Counted from the first letter of the stretch, positions 28,035-37,554 are shown. The stretch is DNA of 64,000 nt from Nocardia brasiliensis (GCF_011801125.1 NZ_CP046171.1:2418001-2482000), one strand, 5' to 3'. Program-made: numbers and translations. The notes: a model not told the origin generated them from the sequence alone.

Positions 28035-29978
28035 TTACAGGGAGACCGGGTAGGTCGGTTCTTGGATTTCGGGCTTGATGCGGTTCTCGACGAAGATGCC
28101 GTGCCAGACCATGAAGACGAGCAGGGTCCAGAGGCGGCGGCTGTGGTCGACGCCGCCCGCGCGGTGGGCGACGAGCATGTCGCTGATCGCGGCCTTGTTC
28201 AGCAGGTGGTCGGTTTGGGATTCGAGGATCTGCTGGTGGGCCCAGTCGTAGAGTTCGGTGCCGCGCAGCCAGTGGCGCAGCGGCACCGGGAAACCGAGCT
28301 TGGCGCGATGCAGCACGTGCGGCGGGACGATGCCCTCCAGTGCCTGGCGCAGCGCGTATTTCGTGGTTTCCTTGGTGATCTTCTGCTCGAACGGCAGCCC
28401 TTCAGCGACCCGCAGCACCTCCGCGTCCAGGAACGGCACCCGCAGTTCGAGCGAATTGGCCATCGTCATCTTGTCGGCCTTGACCAGGATGTCGCCGCGC
28501 AACCAGGTGAACAGGTCAAGATGCTGCATGCGCGCCACCGGATCCCAGCCGCGGGACTGCGCGTAGATCGGCGCGGTGACGTCCTGATGGGTCCATTCGG
28601 GCCGGAATTCACGCAGCACGGAACGCAATTGGGCGTCGTTGAAGCTGCGCGCGTTGCCGTAGTAGCGCTGTTCCAGGGTGAGCGACCCGCGGTGCAGCAG
28701 GCTCTTGCCCCTGGTGCCGTCCGGGATGCGATCGGACAGCTTGCCCGCCAACTTGCGCAGCGCGCCAGGCAGGTACTCGAAGGGCTTGAGCGACAACGGC
28801 TCCCGGTAGATCGTGTACCCGCCGAACAGCTCGTCGGCGCCCTCACCGGAGAGCACGACCTTGACGTGCTTGCGCGCTTCCTTCGCCACGAAGTACAGCG
28901 GCACCAGCGCCGGGTCGGCCACCGGATCGTCGAGGTACCAGACGATTTCGGGGATGGCGGCGGCGAACTCGGCGGGGGAGACCACCTTCACGATGTGCCG
29001 TGCGCCGATCGCCTCGGCGCTTTCGGCGGCGACGTCGACCTCGGAGTAGCCCTCGCGTTCGAATCCGGTGGTGAAGGTGATCAGCTTCGGGTTGTGCCGC
29101 ATGGCCAGCGCCGCGACGGCGGTGGAGTCGATGCCGCCGGACAGGAACGACCCGACGGTGACGTCGGCGCGCATGTGCTTGGCGACCGAGTCCTCCAGGG
29201 CCGCGGCGATCTCGCGGTAGCGCGCCGCGGCCGCGCCCTCGGCGAAGGGCCGCACGGTGAACTGCGGGTGGAAGTACCGGGTGATCTCCGGCGCCGCGCC
29301 CGGCCGCACCGTCGCGTAGCTGCCGGATTCGAGCCTGCGGATGTCCTTGTGCAGGGTCTCGGCCTCCGGCACGTACTGCAGCACGGTGTAGTGCTCGAGC
29401 GCGCGCGGGTCGAGCGCGTCGGACAGGCGCAGCCGACCGAGCAGCTCGAGCAGGCTCTTCTTCTCGCTGCCGAACGCCGTGCCGCCCGGACCGGTGGCCA
29501 GGAACAGCGGCTTGATGCCGAACGGGTCGCGGGCCAGGAACAGCGTGTTGGTCTCGGTGTCCCAGATCGCGAACGCGAACATGCCGCGCAGCTTGCGCAC
29601 CGCATCGGGGCCCCAGTAGTGGAACGCCGCGACGATGGCCTCACCGTCACCCTCGGTGCGGAAGATGGCGTCCTCGGTGTACTCCGCGCCGTGCGCCTCG
29701 GTCAGTTCCTTGCGCAGCTCGATGTAGTTGTAGATCTCACCGTTGAAGGTCAGCGCGTAGCGCTCCCGGTTCTCCGGCGGGCCCCAGCGCAGCGGCTGGT
29801 GCGAGTGCTCGATATCGATGATCGAGAGGCGGTTGAATCCGAAGATGAGGTGATCGTCGTGCCAGGTGCCGCGTTCGTCGGGGCCGCGGTGCCGCACGCA
29901 GTGCAGGGCGTCGTACACCTGCTCGACCACGCCAGGTGCTGCTTCGTCAGATGTCAGAAACCCGAGCAGTCCACACAC
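28035..29978 (-). CDS. asnB: Asparagine synthase (glutamine-hydrolysing)
   Basis: 647 residues from GTG 29978, placed so that Cys2 (CGLLGF) becomes the N-terminal nucleophile of the glutaminase domain. The longer open frame upstream would block this. RHRGPDERGTW, FNRLSIIDIEHSHQPL and FNGEIYNYIELR mark the Ntn domain; the synthetase domain has the PP-loop SGGIDSTAVA and GEGADELFGGY. It makes Asn from Asp with Gln and ATP. Counterpart of mycobacterial Rv2201, which also affects amidation-dependent antibiotic tolerance. Confidence 0.95.
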   Translation of the reverse strand: MCGLLGFLTSDEAAPGVVEQVYDALHCVRHRGPDERGTWHDDHLIFGFNRLSIIDIEHSHQPLRWGPPENRERYALTFNGEIYNYIELRKELTEAHGAEYTEDAIFRTEGDGEAIVAAFHYWGPDAVRKLRGMFAFAIWDTETNTLFLARDPFGIKPLFLATGPGGTAFGSEKKSLLELLGRLRLSDALDPRALEHYTVLQYVPEAETLHKDIRRLESGSYATVRPGAAPEITRYFHPQFTVRPFAEGAAAARYREIAAALEDSVAKHMRADVTVGSFLSGGIDSTAVAALAMRHNPKLITFTTGFEREGYSEVDVAAESAEAIGARHIVKVVSPAEFAAAIPEIVWYLDDPVADPALVPLYFVAKEARKHVKVVLSGEGADELFGGYTIYREPLSLKPFEYLPGALRKLAGKLSDRIPDGTRGKSLLHRGSLTLEQRYYGNARSFNDAQLRSVLREFRPEWTHQDVTAPIYAQSRGWDPVARMQHLDLFTWLRGDILVKADKMTMANSLELRVPFLDAEVLRVAEGLPFEQKITKETTKYALRQALEGIVPPHVLHRAKLGFPVPLRHWLRGTELYDWAHQQILESQTDHLLNKAAISDMLVAHRAGGVDHSRRLWTLLVFMVWHGIFVENRIKPEIQEPTYPVSL

Positions 29979-30449
29979 GGCGTCGGCAACCTCGTTTCTC
30001 GTGCGGGGGCGCGGCCCGGACAGGGGCGCCCGAATGTCTTGCGGGGGCGGCGCGCGGTGTCTGCCGTGAGCGGGTCGTACCGGGATGTGCCGGAGTCTGC
30101 CCGCGCGATGAGCACAGCGGCCGAAATGTTGTGTCCGAGTATGCCGCACGGCGTCGCCGCGCGCGTCGTGCGCACCCTGTCCAGGGCTTTTGCCCACGCC
30201 CGCCGGAACGGACGCGCAGGTGACCGCGGCCGGTACGCCGGCCCGCGCGCGATCGGCGGAGTGTCGAATGCGACCCGACGACAAACGGGGCGCTCGTTTG
30301 GTCTACGCTGCGTAGTACTCAGGCCATTCTCAGGCGGCGCACGCGCTCGACCGGGGAAGGCCTGACATGTGCTTAGAACGTATCGCCGGGGCGGTCGCAG
30401 CCCCGGCGGTGCAAATGTCGGAATGTGTGGCGACCAGGAAGGCGTGAGC
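29979..30449. other. Divergent asnB/ctaC control region
   Basis: Non-coding by content. GC-rich with short inverted repeats such as CTACG/CGTAG near 30303. The ctaC ribosome-binding site AGGAAGG is at its right end. Confidence 0.4.
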
Positions 30450-31526
30450 GTGGCGCACAAGGCGAGCGAAGAGATCGGGGCACGACCCTCCCGGGGCCGG
30501 ATCCTTCGGCGGGCCGGGCTGGCGGTGTCCCTCGGGATCACCGCGCTGCTCGTCTCGGGCTGCTCGATCGACAATGTTTGGCTGCGGTTCGGCTGGCCCT
30601 CGGGTGTCACGCCGCAGGCCACCCGGATGCGGGAGCTGTGGACCTGGTCGATCCTCGCCGCCCTGGTGATGGGTGTGATCGTGTGGGGACTGACGTTCTG
30701 GACCGTCGTCTTCCACCGCAAGAAGCCCGACTCCCCGGAGTTCCCCCGGCAGACCGGTTACAACGTGCCGCTGGAGCTGACCTACACGGCCGTGCCGTTC
30801 GTCATCATCGCGGTGCTGTTCTACTTCACCGTGGTCGTGCAGAACTACGTGCACGAGAAGGTGGCCGACCCGGACGTCACCGTCGACGTGACCGCCTTCC
30901 AGTGGAACTGGAAGTTCGGCTACCGCGACGTGAACTTCAAGGACGGCTACCGGTTCGAGGGCATCGACACCACGCGTGAGGCCGCGAACCAGGAGCAGCT
31001 CGAGGAGTACAAGGAGCGGACCAAGGACGGTCACCCGCAGCCGGGCCCGGTGCACGGCAAGCCGGAGAACGACATCCTGTCCTACCTGCACTACGACAAG
31101 GTCGAGACCTACGGCTCCAGCTCCGAGGTCCCGGTGCTGGTGCTGCCGACCAACAAGATCATCGAGTTCCAGCTGGCCGCCGCCGACGTGGTGCACGCCT
31201 TCTGGGTGCCCGAGTTCCTGTTCAAGCGCGACGTGATGCCGAACCCGAAGGAAAACCACTCGGACAACGTCTTCCAGATCACCAAGATCGAGAAGGAAGG
31301 CGCGTTCGTCGGCCGCTGCGCCGAGATGTGCGGCACCTTCCACTCGATGATGAACTTCGAGGTCCGCGCGGTCTCGCCGGAGAAGTTCACCAAGTACCTG
31401 GATGCGCGCCGGGCGGGCAAGACCAACGCCGAGGCGTTGGAGTCCATCGGTGAATCGCCGGTCGCCACCTCGACCCGGCCGTTCAACACCGAGCGCACGA
31501 CCAAGACCGCGGCCGAGGCAAAGTAA
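30450..31526 (+). CDS. ctaC: Cytochrome c oxidase subunit II (aa3)
   Basis: 358 residues from GTG 30450, chosen for its spacing from AGGAAGG. Signal peptide with lipobox LLVSGCS, so the mature N-terminus is a lipidated Cys. Two transmembrane helices follow (WTWSILAALVMGVIVWGL and PFVIIAVLFYFTVVV), then the CuA domain with HAFWVPEF and CAEMCGTFHSMM carrying the copper ligands. A charged insert (about 175-215) is typical of actinobacterial subunit II in the bcc-aa3 supercomplex. 14 bases upstream of ctaF. Confidence 0.96.
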   Translation: MAHKASEEIGARPSRGRILRRAGLAVSLGITALLVSGCSIDNVWLRFGWPSGVTPQATRMRELWTWSILAALVMGVIVWGLTFWTVVFHRKKPDSPEFPRQTGYNVPLELTYTAVPFVIIAVLFYFTVVVQNYVHEKVADPDVTVDVTAFQWNWKFGYRDVNFKDGYRFEGIDTTREAANQEQLEEYKERTKDGHPQPGPVHGKPENDILSYLHYDKVETYGSSSEVPVLVLPTNKIIEFQLAAADVVHAFWVPEFLFKRDVMPNPKENHSDNVFQITKIEKEGAFVGRCAEMCGTFHSMMNFEVRAVSPEKFTKYLDARRAGKTNAEALESIGESPVATSTRPFNTERTTKTAAEAK

Positions 31527-31540
31527 GGGACTGATCTGAC

Positions 31541-31957
31541 ATGAAGATCGAAGCGCGCATATTCGAGTTGCTGACGCTGTTCTTCGCGATCACCGCGGTG
31601 ATCTACGGCTACTTCACCGGCCAGTCCCGTACCGGCGTGGAGTGGGCGGGTACCACCGCGATCGTGTTGACCGCGGGTCTTTCGCTGATCATCGGCACCT
31701 ACTTCCGATTCGTCGCACGTCGCCTCGACCTGCGCCCGGAAGACTACGAGGATGCCGAGATCGTGGACGGCGCAGGCGATCTGGGCTTCTTCTCGCCCGG
31801 TAGCTTCTGGCCCATCCTGCTCGCCGCGGCCGGCTCCGTGACCGCGCTCGGCCTGGCCTTCTTCCAGTTCTGGTTGATCGGCCTCGGCGTGGTCTGCGTC
31901 CTCGCCGCCGCCGCGGGTCTGGTGTTCGAGTACTACCTGGGCCCCGAAAAGCACTGA
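31541..31957 (+). CDS. ctaF: Cytochrome c oxidase subunit IV (CtaF)
   Basis: 138 residues with four hydrophobic helices, beginning [20 protein letters not shown] and ending [10 protein letters not shown], the standard actinobacterial CtaF. It stabilises the aa3 oxidase. Same operon as ctaC; a clear terminator follows. Confidence 0.95.
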   Translation: MKIEARIFELLTLFFAITAVIYGYFTGQSRTGVEWAGTTAIVLTAGLSLIIGTYFRFVARRLDLRPEDYEDAEIVDGAGDLGFFSPGSFWPILLAAAGSVTALGLAFFQFWLIGLGVVCVLAAAAGLVFEYYLGPEKH

Positions 31958-31972
31958 GCCCGTTCGACGAAG

Positions 31973-31997
31973 GCCCCCTCGGTTCGCCCGAGGGGGC
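31973..31997 (+). terminator. Rho-independent terminator of ctaCF
   Basis: Arms GCCCCCTCGG / CCGAGGGGGC with a 5-base loop, followed by TTT, 15 bases past the stop. Confidence 0.85.
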
Positions 31998-32037
31998 TTT
32001 CCTCGTTTTCCAGGCGACCGCTGCCACTGAATTCTGT

Positions 32038-32116
32038 TGGTCGGTTGATCACCAGGTAATGGTGGCGTTGGGCTCTCGGCCGATGCCGCCACCATTACCT
32101 GGTGATCAACCGACCA
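32038..32116. repeat. Dispersed 79-bp palindrome family, copy 3 (perfect)
   Basis: 30-base perfect arms (32038-32067 and 32087-32116; outer TGGTCGGTTGATCACCAGG, inner GGTGGCG) around a 19-base loop with TCTCGGCCGATGC. Convergent gap between ctaF and the SDR gene. It could fold as a long cruciform or RNA hairpin. Confidence 0.92.
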
Positions 32117-32167
32117 GGAGTGCGGGGGTCAGCTGGGGAGTTCGGGCCGTGGCGGCGGGCTGGTGGG

Positions 32168-32971
32168 TCAGATGCCGAAGGCGTGCATCAGGCGGGCGGT
32201 GGAGCGGGGGGCGACGCCGGCCAGGGCATAGAGGGTGCGGGTGAAGCGGGGTTCTGCTTGGGGGGCTCGGGTGTGGATGGCCGTGGCGATGCGGTGCGAC
32301 GTGTGGTCCGGGTCGTCGACTCGGCCCGGGGTGTAGTGGACCGGGGTGACCTGGATGCCCTGCGGGGACAGTTCGGCGTCGGCGCAGTCGCCGAAGGTGG
32401 TCCAGGCGGCTTGGGCACTGGCATAGGACGCGAAATTCGGTGCGGCGCCGACCTGCGGGCTCCACGGGCCGACGTTGAGCACGTGCCCGGAGCCGGAGCG
32501 CAGCATGGCGGGTAGCAGGCCAAGAGTGAGCCGCAGCGGGCCGAAATAGTTCGCGGCCATCGTCTGTTGGTAGTCGCGAAAGCGGTGCAGCGACTGGACC
32601 ACCGGGCGCCGCACCGGGCGGCCCGCGTTGTTGATCAGCACGTCGACCGTGCCGAACTCGCTGAGCACCCAGGTGACGAGCTGATCGACGTCGCCGAGCG
32701 CCGCGATATCGCAGCGGCACCAGTGCGCCTCCCCGCCGTCGGCGCGGATCTGCTCGCAGAGGGTAACCAGCTGGTCCCCGCGCTTGGCCACCAGAAGTAG
32801 TTGCGCGCCGCGAGCGGCCAGGAGCTGCGCGGTGGCGCGGCCGAGATCGGAGCACGCGTCGGTGATCAGAACGCGGCGTCCCGCAAGCGATTCCGGCGGA
32901 TGAGCACGCTTGCGTTCGATGAAACGGACCGGGGCAGTACGGAATTCGGGCATCGGCACAGCAACCTTCAC
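32168..32971 (-). CDS. SDR-fold protein with degenerate active site
   Basis: 267 residues from GTG 32971 (ATG 32953 also possible). N-terminus PEFRTAPVRFIERKRAHPPE is shared with actinobacterial SDRs as I recall them, and NNAG (central) and the overall Rossmann pattern are kept. However, the usual TGxxxGxG is ITDACSDLGRA, with both first glycines replaced by Asp, and the catalytic YxxxK is YASAQ, with Lys replaced by Gln. It may not bind NAD(P) normally or may not catalyse reduction. It could be a structural paralogue. It sits alone, with a palindromic repeat at its 3' side. Confidence 0.85.
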   Translation of the reverse strand: MKVAVPMPEFRTAPVRFIERKRAHPPESLAGRRVLITDACSDLGRATAQLLAARGAQLLLVAKRGDQLVTLCEQIRADGGEAHWCRCDIAALGDVDQLVTWVLSEFGTVDVLINNAGRPVRRPVVQSLHRFRDYQQTMAANYFGPLRLTLGLLPAMLRSGSGHVLNVGPWSPQVGAAPNFASYASAQAAWTTFGDCADAELSPQGIQVTPVHYTPGRVDDPDHTSHRIATAIHTRAPQAEPRFTRTLYALAGVAPRSTARLMHAFGI

Positions 32972-33171
32972 ACGCGAACGGCTGAACACACGCACGGCAC
33001 CCCGCCGACAGTGCCGAGTCGCACTCCCACCGCAAACTCCCGGCGACATGTGCGACCGGTCACAGTATAGGGTTGCCAGCCGTTTGATGGACCCGATCGC
33101 TAGATTGCCCGCCCACCCGGAGCCCGCCCCCGGACTCCCCCATACAGCAGCACGCAGGACCGCCGGGCCGG
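32972..33171. other. Upstream region of the SDR gene
   Basis: AT-richer than its surroundings at 33060-33075 (TATAGGG-like -10 on the minus strand side is weak). No gene seen; the tandem array follows. Confidence 0.35.
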
Positions 33172-33296
33172 GCGATTCAGGACGGCTGGAGTGCGGGTGA
33201 TTCGGGATGGCTGGGCCGTGTGTGATTCGGGATGGCTGGGCCGTGGGTGGTTCGGGATGGCTGGGGGCCTGGGTGATTGGGATGGCCGGGCCGCTC
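33172..33296. repeat. 25-bp tandem array, five units
   Basis: Units at 33172, 33197, 33222, 33247 and 33273 of the form GTGATTCGGGATGGCTGGGC, with 25-26 base spacing. Two units differ at only one base. Intergenic, between the SDR promoter side and the 3' end of the FAD oxidase gene. Confidence 0.88.
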
Positions 33297-33390
33297 GGGA
33301 ATGTCCCGCCTGGCTTGCGCCGGTGGGGCGCTGGGGTCTGGCTGACCTCGGTAGCGCCCCGGTCCGGCTGACTCCGGTTGTGTTCGGGCC

Positions 33391-34668
33391 CTACTCCGGG
33401 GATTCGTAGCGCAGCGCGTTTTCCGAGCGGCAGATCTCGTCTATGCCGGAGACGATGTCGCGGAGGAGTTCGGAGGGGAGGGCGGCGGGGCGTAGGCGGC
33501 TGGTGAAGGTGATGAGGCCGTGGTCTTCGGGGGACAGGCCGCGGGTGGCGGCTTCGGAACGCAGGTAGCGCGAGCGCACTCCGTAGGTCATCGCGGAGAT
33601 GACGGTGAAGCAGCCGGTGCGTTCGCGGTGTCCGGCGAACAGATCGTGCAGGCGGTAGAACACCGACGTGTAGCTCGACAGCGGCGCGAAAACGCCCACC
33701 CGGTAGGCGGGTCCACGCTCGGACGAACTGAGCGCCGTATCGGCGAGATACTCGGCGTCGCGCAGGGTCTGCACCTTCGGTGCGAAGAGCACCGCGCCCG
33801 CGGCCGCGTTGCGCAGCGGCATGCCCGCGGGGCCGGTCGCGGCGGAGGCGATGACGCCCAACGACTTTCGTGCCCGCGAACCGACCTCGCGGCGGGCCCG
33901 CACGGACCGGGTCGGCGTGGTCGGATGCAGCGTGGACCACTGACCGAACCGCACCGTGCCCAGTTGCAGCTGGCCGACGCCGCCGGGCCTGGTCACCTTC
34001 AGCGGCGCGGTATCCACCCAGCGGCCCACCTGCAGTGCCGCGTTGCCGGGCCGGGTGATCTCGGCGTAGGCGTGCTCGACGAAGGAGTCGAAGTCGAGGA
34101 ACCGGTCCGCGTTGGTGGTGAGCCAGGTGCGGTCCTTGTCGATGTCGATCACGTCGAGGGTGAGCGCGGTGATGATGCCAGCGCGCCCACCGGCACCGAG
34201 GATGCGGTGGAAGCGCTCGGTGTGATGGGTGCGCCCGCAGGTGCCGATCCGCCCGTCGTTGTCGACGTACTCCAGATCGACGACCTGGTCGATGAACATG
34301 CCGTACTTGTGCGAGGCCGCGCTGACGCCGCCGACCGAGGCGAAGCCGCCCGCGGTGATGTCGCGGTGGTCGCCGACGATCGGCAGGCCGAGCCCGTGCG
34401 CGCCGAGGCGCCGATCGATGTCGGACAGCTTGGCCCCGGCCTGCACGCGCACCGTCCGCCGTCCGAGGTTGATGTCGAGCACCTGGTTCATCCGGCGCAG
34501 CGACACCACCGTCGGCTGGGCGGGCAGCGCGATGCCGTCGTCGATCTGCTCGCCGCCGCGCACGGTCAGCCGCTCCGCGCGGCCGCGTGAATCCCGAACC
34601 GTGCGAACGACATCCGCGGTATCGCGGGGTAGATATTCCTCGGCGGAGACAAACTGCGGCGTGCTCAT
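33391..34668 (-). CDS. FAD-binding oxidoreductase (PCMH/VAO type)
   Basis: 425 residues. An N-terminal FAD_binding_4 (PCMH) domain, about 15-190, with LTVRGGEQ, AGAKLSDIDRRLGAHGLGLP and GDHRDITAGGFASVGGVSAA, the pyrophosphate-binding region of the vanillyl-alcohol-oxidase superfamily. The C-terminal substrate domain has no recognised subclass motif. No signal peptide. Downstream of phoD on the same strand but 50 bases apart. Substrate unknown. Confidence 0.85.
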   Translation of the reverse strand: MSTPQFVSAEEYLPRDTADVVRTVRDSRGRAERLTVRGGEQIDDGIALPAQPTVVSLRRMNQVLDINLGRRTVRVQAGAKLSDIDRRLGAHGLGLPIVGDHRDITAGGFASVGGVSAASHKYGMFIDQVVDLEYVDNDGRIGTCGRTHHTERFHRILGAGGRAGIITALTLDVIDIDKDRTWLTTNADRFLDFDSFVEHAYAEITRPGNAALQVGRWVDTAPLKVTRPGGVGQLQLGTVRFGQWSTLHPTTPTRSVRARREVGSRARKSLGVIASAATGPAGMPLRNAAAGAVLFAPKVQTLRDAEYLADTALSSSERGPAYRVGVFAPLSSYTSVFYRLHDLFAGHRERTGCFTVISAMTYGVRSRYLRSEAATRGLSPEDHGLITFTSRLRPAALPSELLRDIVSGIDEICRSENALRYESPE

Positions 34669-34719
34669 GGCACGAAAGCTACTACAGCGCGGCCGCGGCC
34701 GCTCGTCCGATCTCGGGTG

Positions 34720-36285
34720 CTACCGCGCGGTTGGTGTGAGTTGCTTGCTGAACAGTACCGATCCCGTCGCGTCGCACAAATCGACCGTCAGCTCCCTTGA
34801 CCTGCCGTCGATGCGCACCTCGCCGAAATGCTGGTACTCGTCGAGCGGGGAACTGTTCTGCACCGGCGGCGCGTGCACGAAAACGGCCTCCGGCCCAAAG
34901 GTTCCGTCCAGTGTGTTCGGGCCGAACGCGCCCGCGTTGAGCGGTCCGGAGACGAACTCCCAGAACTCGTCGAAGTCGGTGAACGCCGCGCGCTCCGGGG
35001 CATAGTGGTGCGCCGCGGTGTAGTGCACGTCGGCGGTCAACCACACCACGTCGGTCACGTTGTTCGCCTTGATCGCCGAGAGCACCTGGGCGATCTCGGT
35101 TTCCCGGCCCGCGGGCGCGCCCGGATCGCCGTTGGCCGGACCCTCGTAGGCGGTGGTGTTCGGTTGTTCACCGTCCTTGACGACGAGGCCGAGCGGGAGA
35201 TCGTTCGCGACGATCTTCCACACCGCCGTCGAGTCGCGCAGACCCTCGATCAACCACTTCGTCTGGGCCGCACCGAAGATGTGTCCCTCGGGGCCGTCGT
35301 TCGAGTCGTTGGCGTCCTTGTAGGTGCGCATGTCGAGCACGAACACGTCCAGCAGCGGCCCGTAGGAGATCTTGCGGTAGAGGCGGCCGTCCACCGCTTC
35401 CTTCGGCTCCACCGGCATCCATTCGTGGAACGCCTGCCAGGCGCGGGTGGCCAAGGTGTCCATGCTGCGTTCGTTGTAGCCCTTGGCAGCGGGGACGAGC
35501 CCGCCCGGGTACCAGTTGTTGACCGTCTCGTGGTCGTCCCACTGCACCACCTGCGCGACCGAGGCGTTGAAGCGTAGGTAGTTCTGGTCGGTCAGGTTGT
35601 AGGCGTAGTTGCCACGGAACTGCTGCAGGGTCTGGGCGGGCGCGCTCTTCGCCTCGGTCACCGTGTTGCGCCAGATTCGCCCGTCGGGCAGCGTGACGGA
35701 CTCCTTGACCGGATTGTCGGCGTAGACGCAGTCGCCGGAGTGCAGGAACAGGTGCGGGTCGCGGGCGGCCATCGTGGCGAAGATCTTCATGCCGCCGAGC
35801 TCGGGGTTGATGCCGTAACCCTGGCCGACCACGTCGCCGGACCACTGCAACCTGATGTCGGATTCGCCGGTCGGCACGGTGCGGAACACGCCGGTGACGG
35901 GTTCGGAGACGGCGCCGCTCTCGTTCCGCAGCGTCACCCGGTAGTGCACCTGCTGACCGGCGGGCAGCCCGTTGACGCGCACCCGCCCGGTGCCGTCGCT
36001 GGCCGGGGTGAGCAGCGGGCCGGTGAACTTCTTTGCGTCGGTGAAGGATTCGGTGGCCGCGGTTTCCACGATCAGCTGCGCGGGCTGGTCGGATCTGGCC
36101 CAGATCAGTGCGCCGTCGGTGCGCGGGTCACCCACCGCCACCCCGTGGGTCAGCACCGGACGCTGCCGCACCAACGCGGGTCCGTCGTTGGCCGCGCACG
36201 CGGTCAGCGCGGGGGCGGCCACCAGGCCGAGGGCGGAGGTGCGCAACAGGGTGCGCCGGGAGAAACCGAAGGTCGAACCACTCAT
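34720..36285 (-). CDS. phoD: PhoD-type alkaline phosphatase / phosphodiesterase, Tat lipoprotein
   Basis: 521 residues. Twin-arginine signal FSRRTLLRTSALGLVAAPA ends in a lipobox-like ALTAC, so it is probably exported folded and lipidated. A PhoD N-terminal beta-sandwich (about 45-140) precedes the metallophosphatase core with WSGDVVGQGYG, HSGDCVYADN, WDDHETVNNW and ADVHYTAAH supplying Fe/Ca ligands. It cleaves phosphate mono- and diesters outside the cell. Monocistronic in appearance; expression under phosphate limitation is expected for the family but no Pho box was identified. Confidence 0.93.
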   Translation of the reverse strand: MSGSTFGFSRRTLLRTSALGLVAAPALTACAANDGPALVRQRPVLTHGVAVGDPRTDGALIWARSDQPAQLIVETAATESFTDAKKFTGPLLTPASDGTGRVRVNGLPAGQQVHYRVTLRNESGAVSEPVTGVFRTVPTGESDIRLQWSGDVVGQGYGINPELGGMKIFATMAARDPHLFLHSGDCVYADNPVKESVTLPDGRIWRNTVTEAKSAPAQTLQQFRGNYAYNLTDQNYLRFNASVAQVVQWDDHETVNNWYPGGLVPAAKGYNERSMDTLATRAWQAFHEWMPVEPKEAVDGRLYRKISYGPLLDVFVLDMRTYKDANDSNDGPEGHIFGAAQTKWLIEGLRDSTAVWKIVANDLPLGLVVKDGEQPNTTAYEGPANGDPGAPAGRETEIAQVLSAIKANNVTDVVWLTADVHYTAAHHYAPERAAFTDFDEFWEFVSGPLNAGAFGPNTLDGTFGPEAVFVHAPPVQNSSPLDEYQHFGEVRIDGRSRELTVDLCDATGSVLFSKQLTPTAR

Positions 36286-36485
36286 AGGAGCACCCTGACC
36301 CAGCTACCCCAACGCAATGTGAACTCCGGGGTAACGGGTTGGCGCGAGCAAACTGTCGGCGAGTGGCGCATCCGCCACAACCCTCTGGTGACCACCGTGC
36401 GCACAACCTCCCAGCCGAGCCGAACCCCGACTCTAAGCGAATCGACCCCGGCCGCACGCTCTTTCAGGCGCGGACCCGAAAACGA

Positions 36486-36519
36486 ACGTCGCCGGCCGAT
36501 ATCGATCGGCCGGCGACGT
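36486..36519 (-). terminator. 15-bp hairpin terminator of the acyltransferase operon
   Basis: Perfect arms ACGTCGCCGGCCGAT / ATCGGCCGGCGACGT with a 4-base loop, about 46 bases past the acyltransferase stop. Confidence 0.75.
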
Positions 36520-36565
36520 CGAGGGTGCCGGGGGAGGAGGGCGGGAGTTCGCGCCCTCGCGTGGG

Positions 36566-37291
36566 TCAGCTGGCGGCGGTGTCCGGGATACGGGTGGTTT
36601 CCCGTGCGCTGCCGTTGGGGACGTTCTTCTTGAGGCTGGCCGCGTACACGTCGACGTACTCCTGGCCGCTGAGCCGCATGAGTTCGTACATGACCTCGTC
36701 GGTGACGGCGCGCTCGACGAAGCGGTTGCCGCCCATGCCTTCGTAGCGGGAGAAATCGATGGGGGCGCCGAACTTGACGGTCACCCTGCGGCGGCGCCAG
36801 CGGAACGGTCCGGGCGGGCTGACGTCGTCGGTGCCGATGACGGCGACCGGGATGACGGGGACGCCGGTCTCCAGCGCGAGGCGGGCCAGACCGGTCTTGC
36901 CCTTGTACAGGCGGCCGTCGGGGGAGCGGGTGCCCTCCGGGTACAGGCCGACCAACCGGCCCTGGTCGAGCAGGCGCCGGGCCGCGTTGAGCGCGTCCTC
37001 GGCGGCGTCGGCGCCGGTGCGGTCGATCGGGAACTGACCGGTGGTGGTGAAGAACCACTTCTGGAACGCGCCCTTGACGCCGGGCGTGTTGAAGTATTCG
37101 GCCTTCGCCAGGTAGTTGATCCGGCGTGGCGAGAGCAGCGGCGCGAACAGCCAGTCCGCGAAGGAGAGGTGGTTACCCGCCATGATTGCCGGACCATCGG
37201 CTGGAATGTTCTCCACACCCTCGACCGTGGGCCGATTGTAGAGATGCATGAACGGTCCCAGCAGCAAGTACTTCAGCAGCCAGTAGAACAT
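36566..37291 (-). CDS. 1-acyl-sn-glycerol-3-phosphate acyltransferase family (Rv2182c-like)
   Basis: 241 residues. PlsC-type acyltransferase with the catalytic GNHLSFAD (HX4D) motif and the substrate motif LYPEGTRSPDGRLYKGKTG. An N-terminal hydrophobic segment (YWLLKYLLLGPFMHL) suggests membrane attachment. It acylates a lysolipid; in mycobacteria the neighbouring Rv2182c gene has been linked to phospholipid remodelling, and the pimB neighbourhood suggests a role near PIM lipids. Last gene of the minus-strand series starting at pimB, though 260 bases after the ROK gene. Confidence 0.92.
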   Translation of the reverse strand: MFYWLLKYLLLGPFMHLYNRPTVEGVENIPADGPAIMAGNHLSFADWLFAPLLSPRRINYLAKAEYFNTPGVKGAFQKWFFTTTGQFPIDRTGADAAEDALNAARRLLDQGRLVGLYPEGTRSPDGRLYKGKTGLARLALETGVPVIPVAVIGTDDVSPPGPFRWRRRRVTVKFGAPIDFSRYEGMGGNRFVERAVTDEVMYELMRLSGQEYVDVYAASLKKNVPNGSARETTRIPDTAAS

Positions 37292-37554
37292 GACGTCCTT
37301 CCCCCGGGACCGGGATCGAAGCGGGCACCTGCGTCAGTTGCCGACTTTACCGCTGGTTGCAGATCACATCCAAGCGCAGCGGCGAATCTCACCACACTCT
37401 GCCATGCGCGAGCGGGTGCACCGCGATCCGTGCCCGAAAGCGAGACTCCCGGCCACCGGAATCAGGTCATCGGCGACCGAGCGGATCTTCTGCTTTCCGG
37501 ATACCACCGCGGCAGGCGCTGAAACCCGCACCGTCGCAGGAACAGCCGTGCCGC

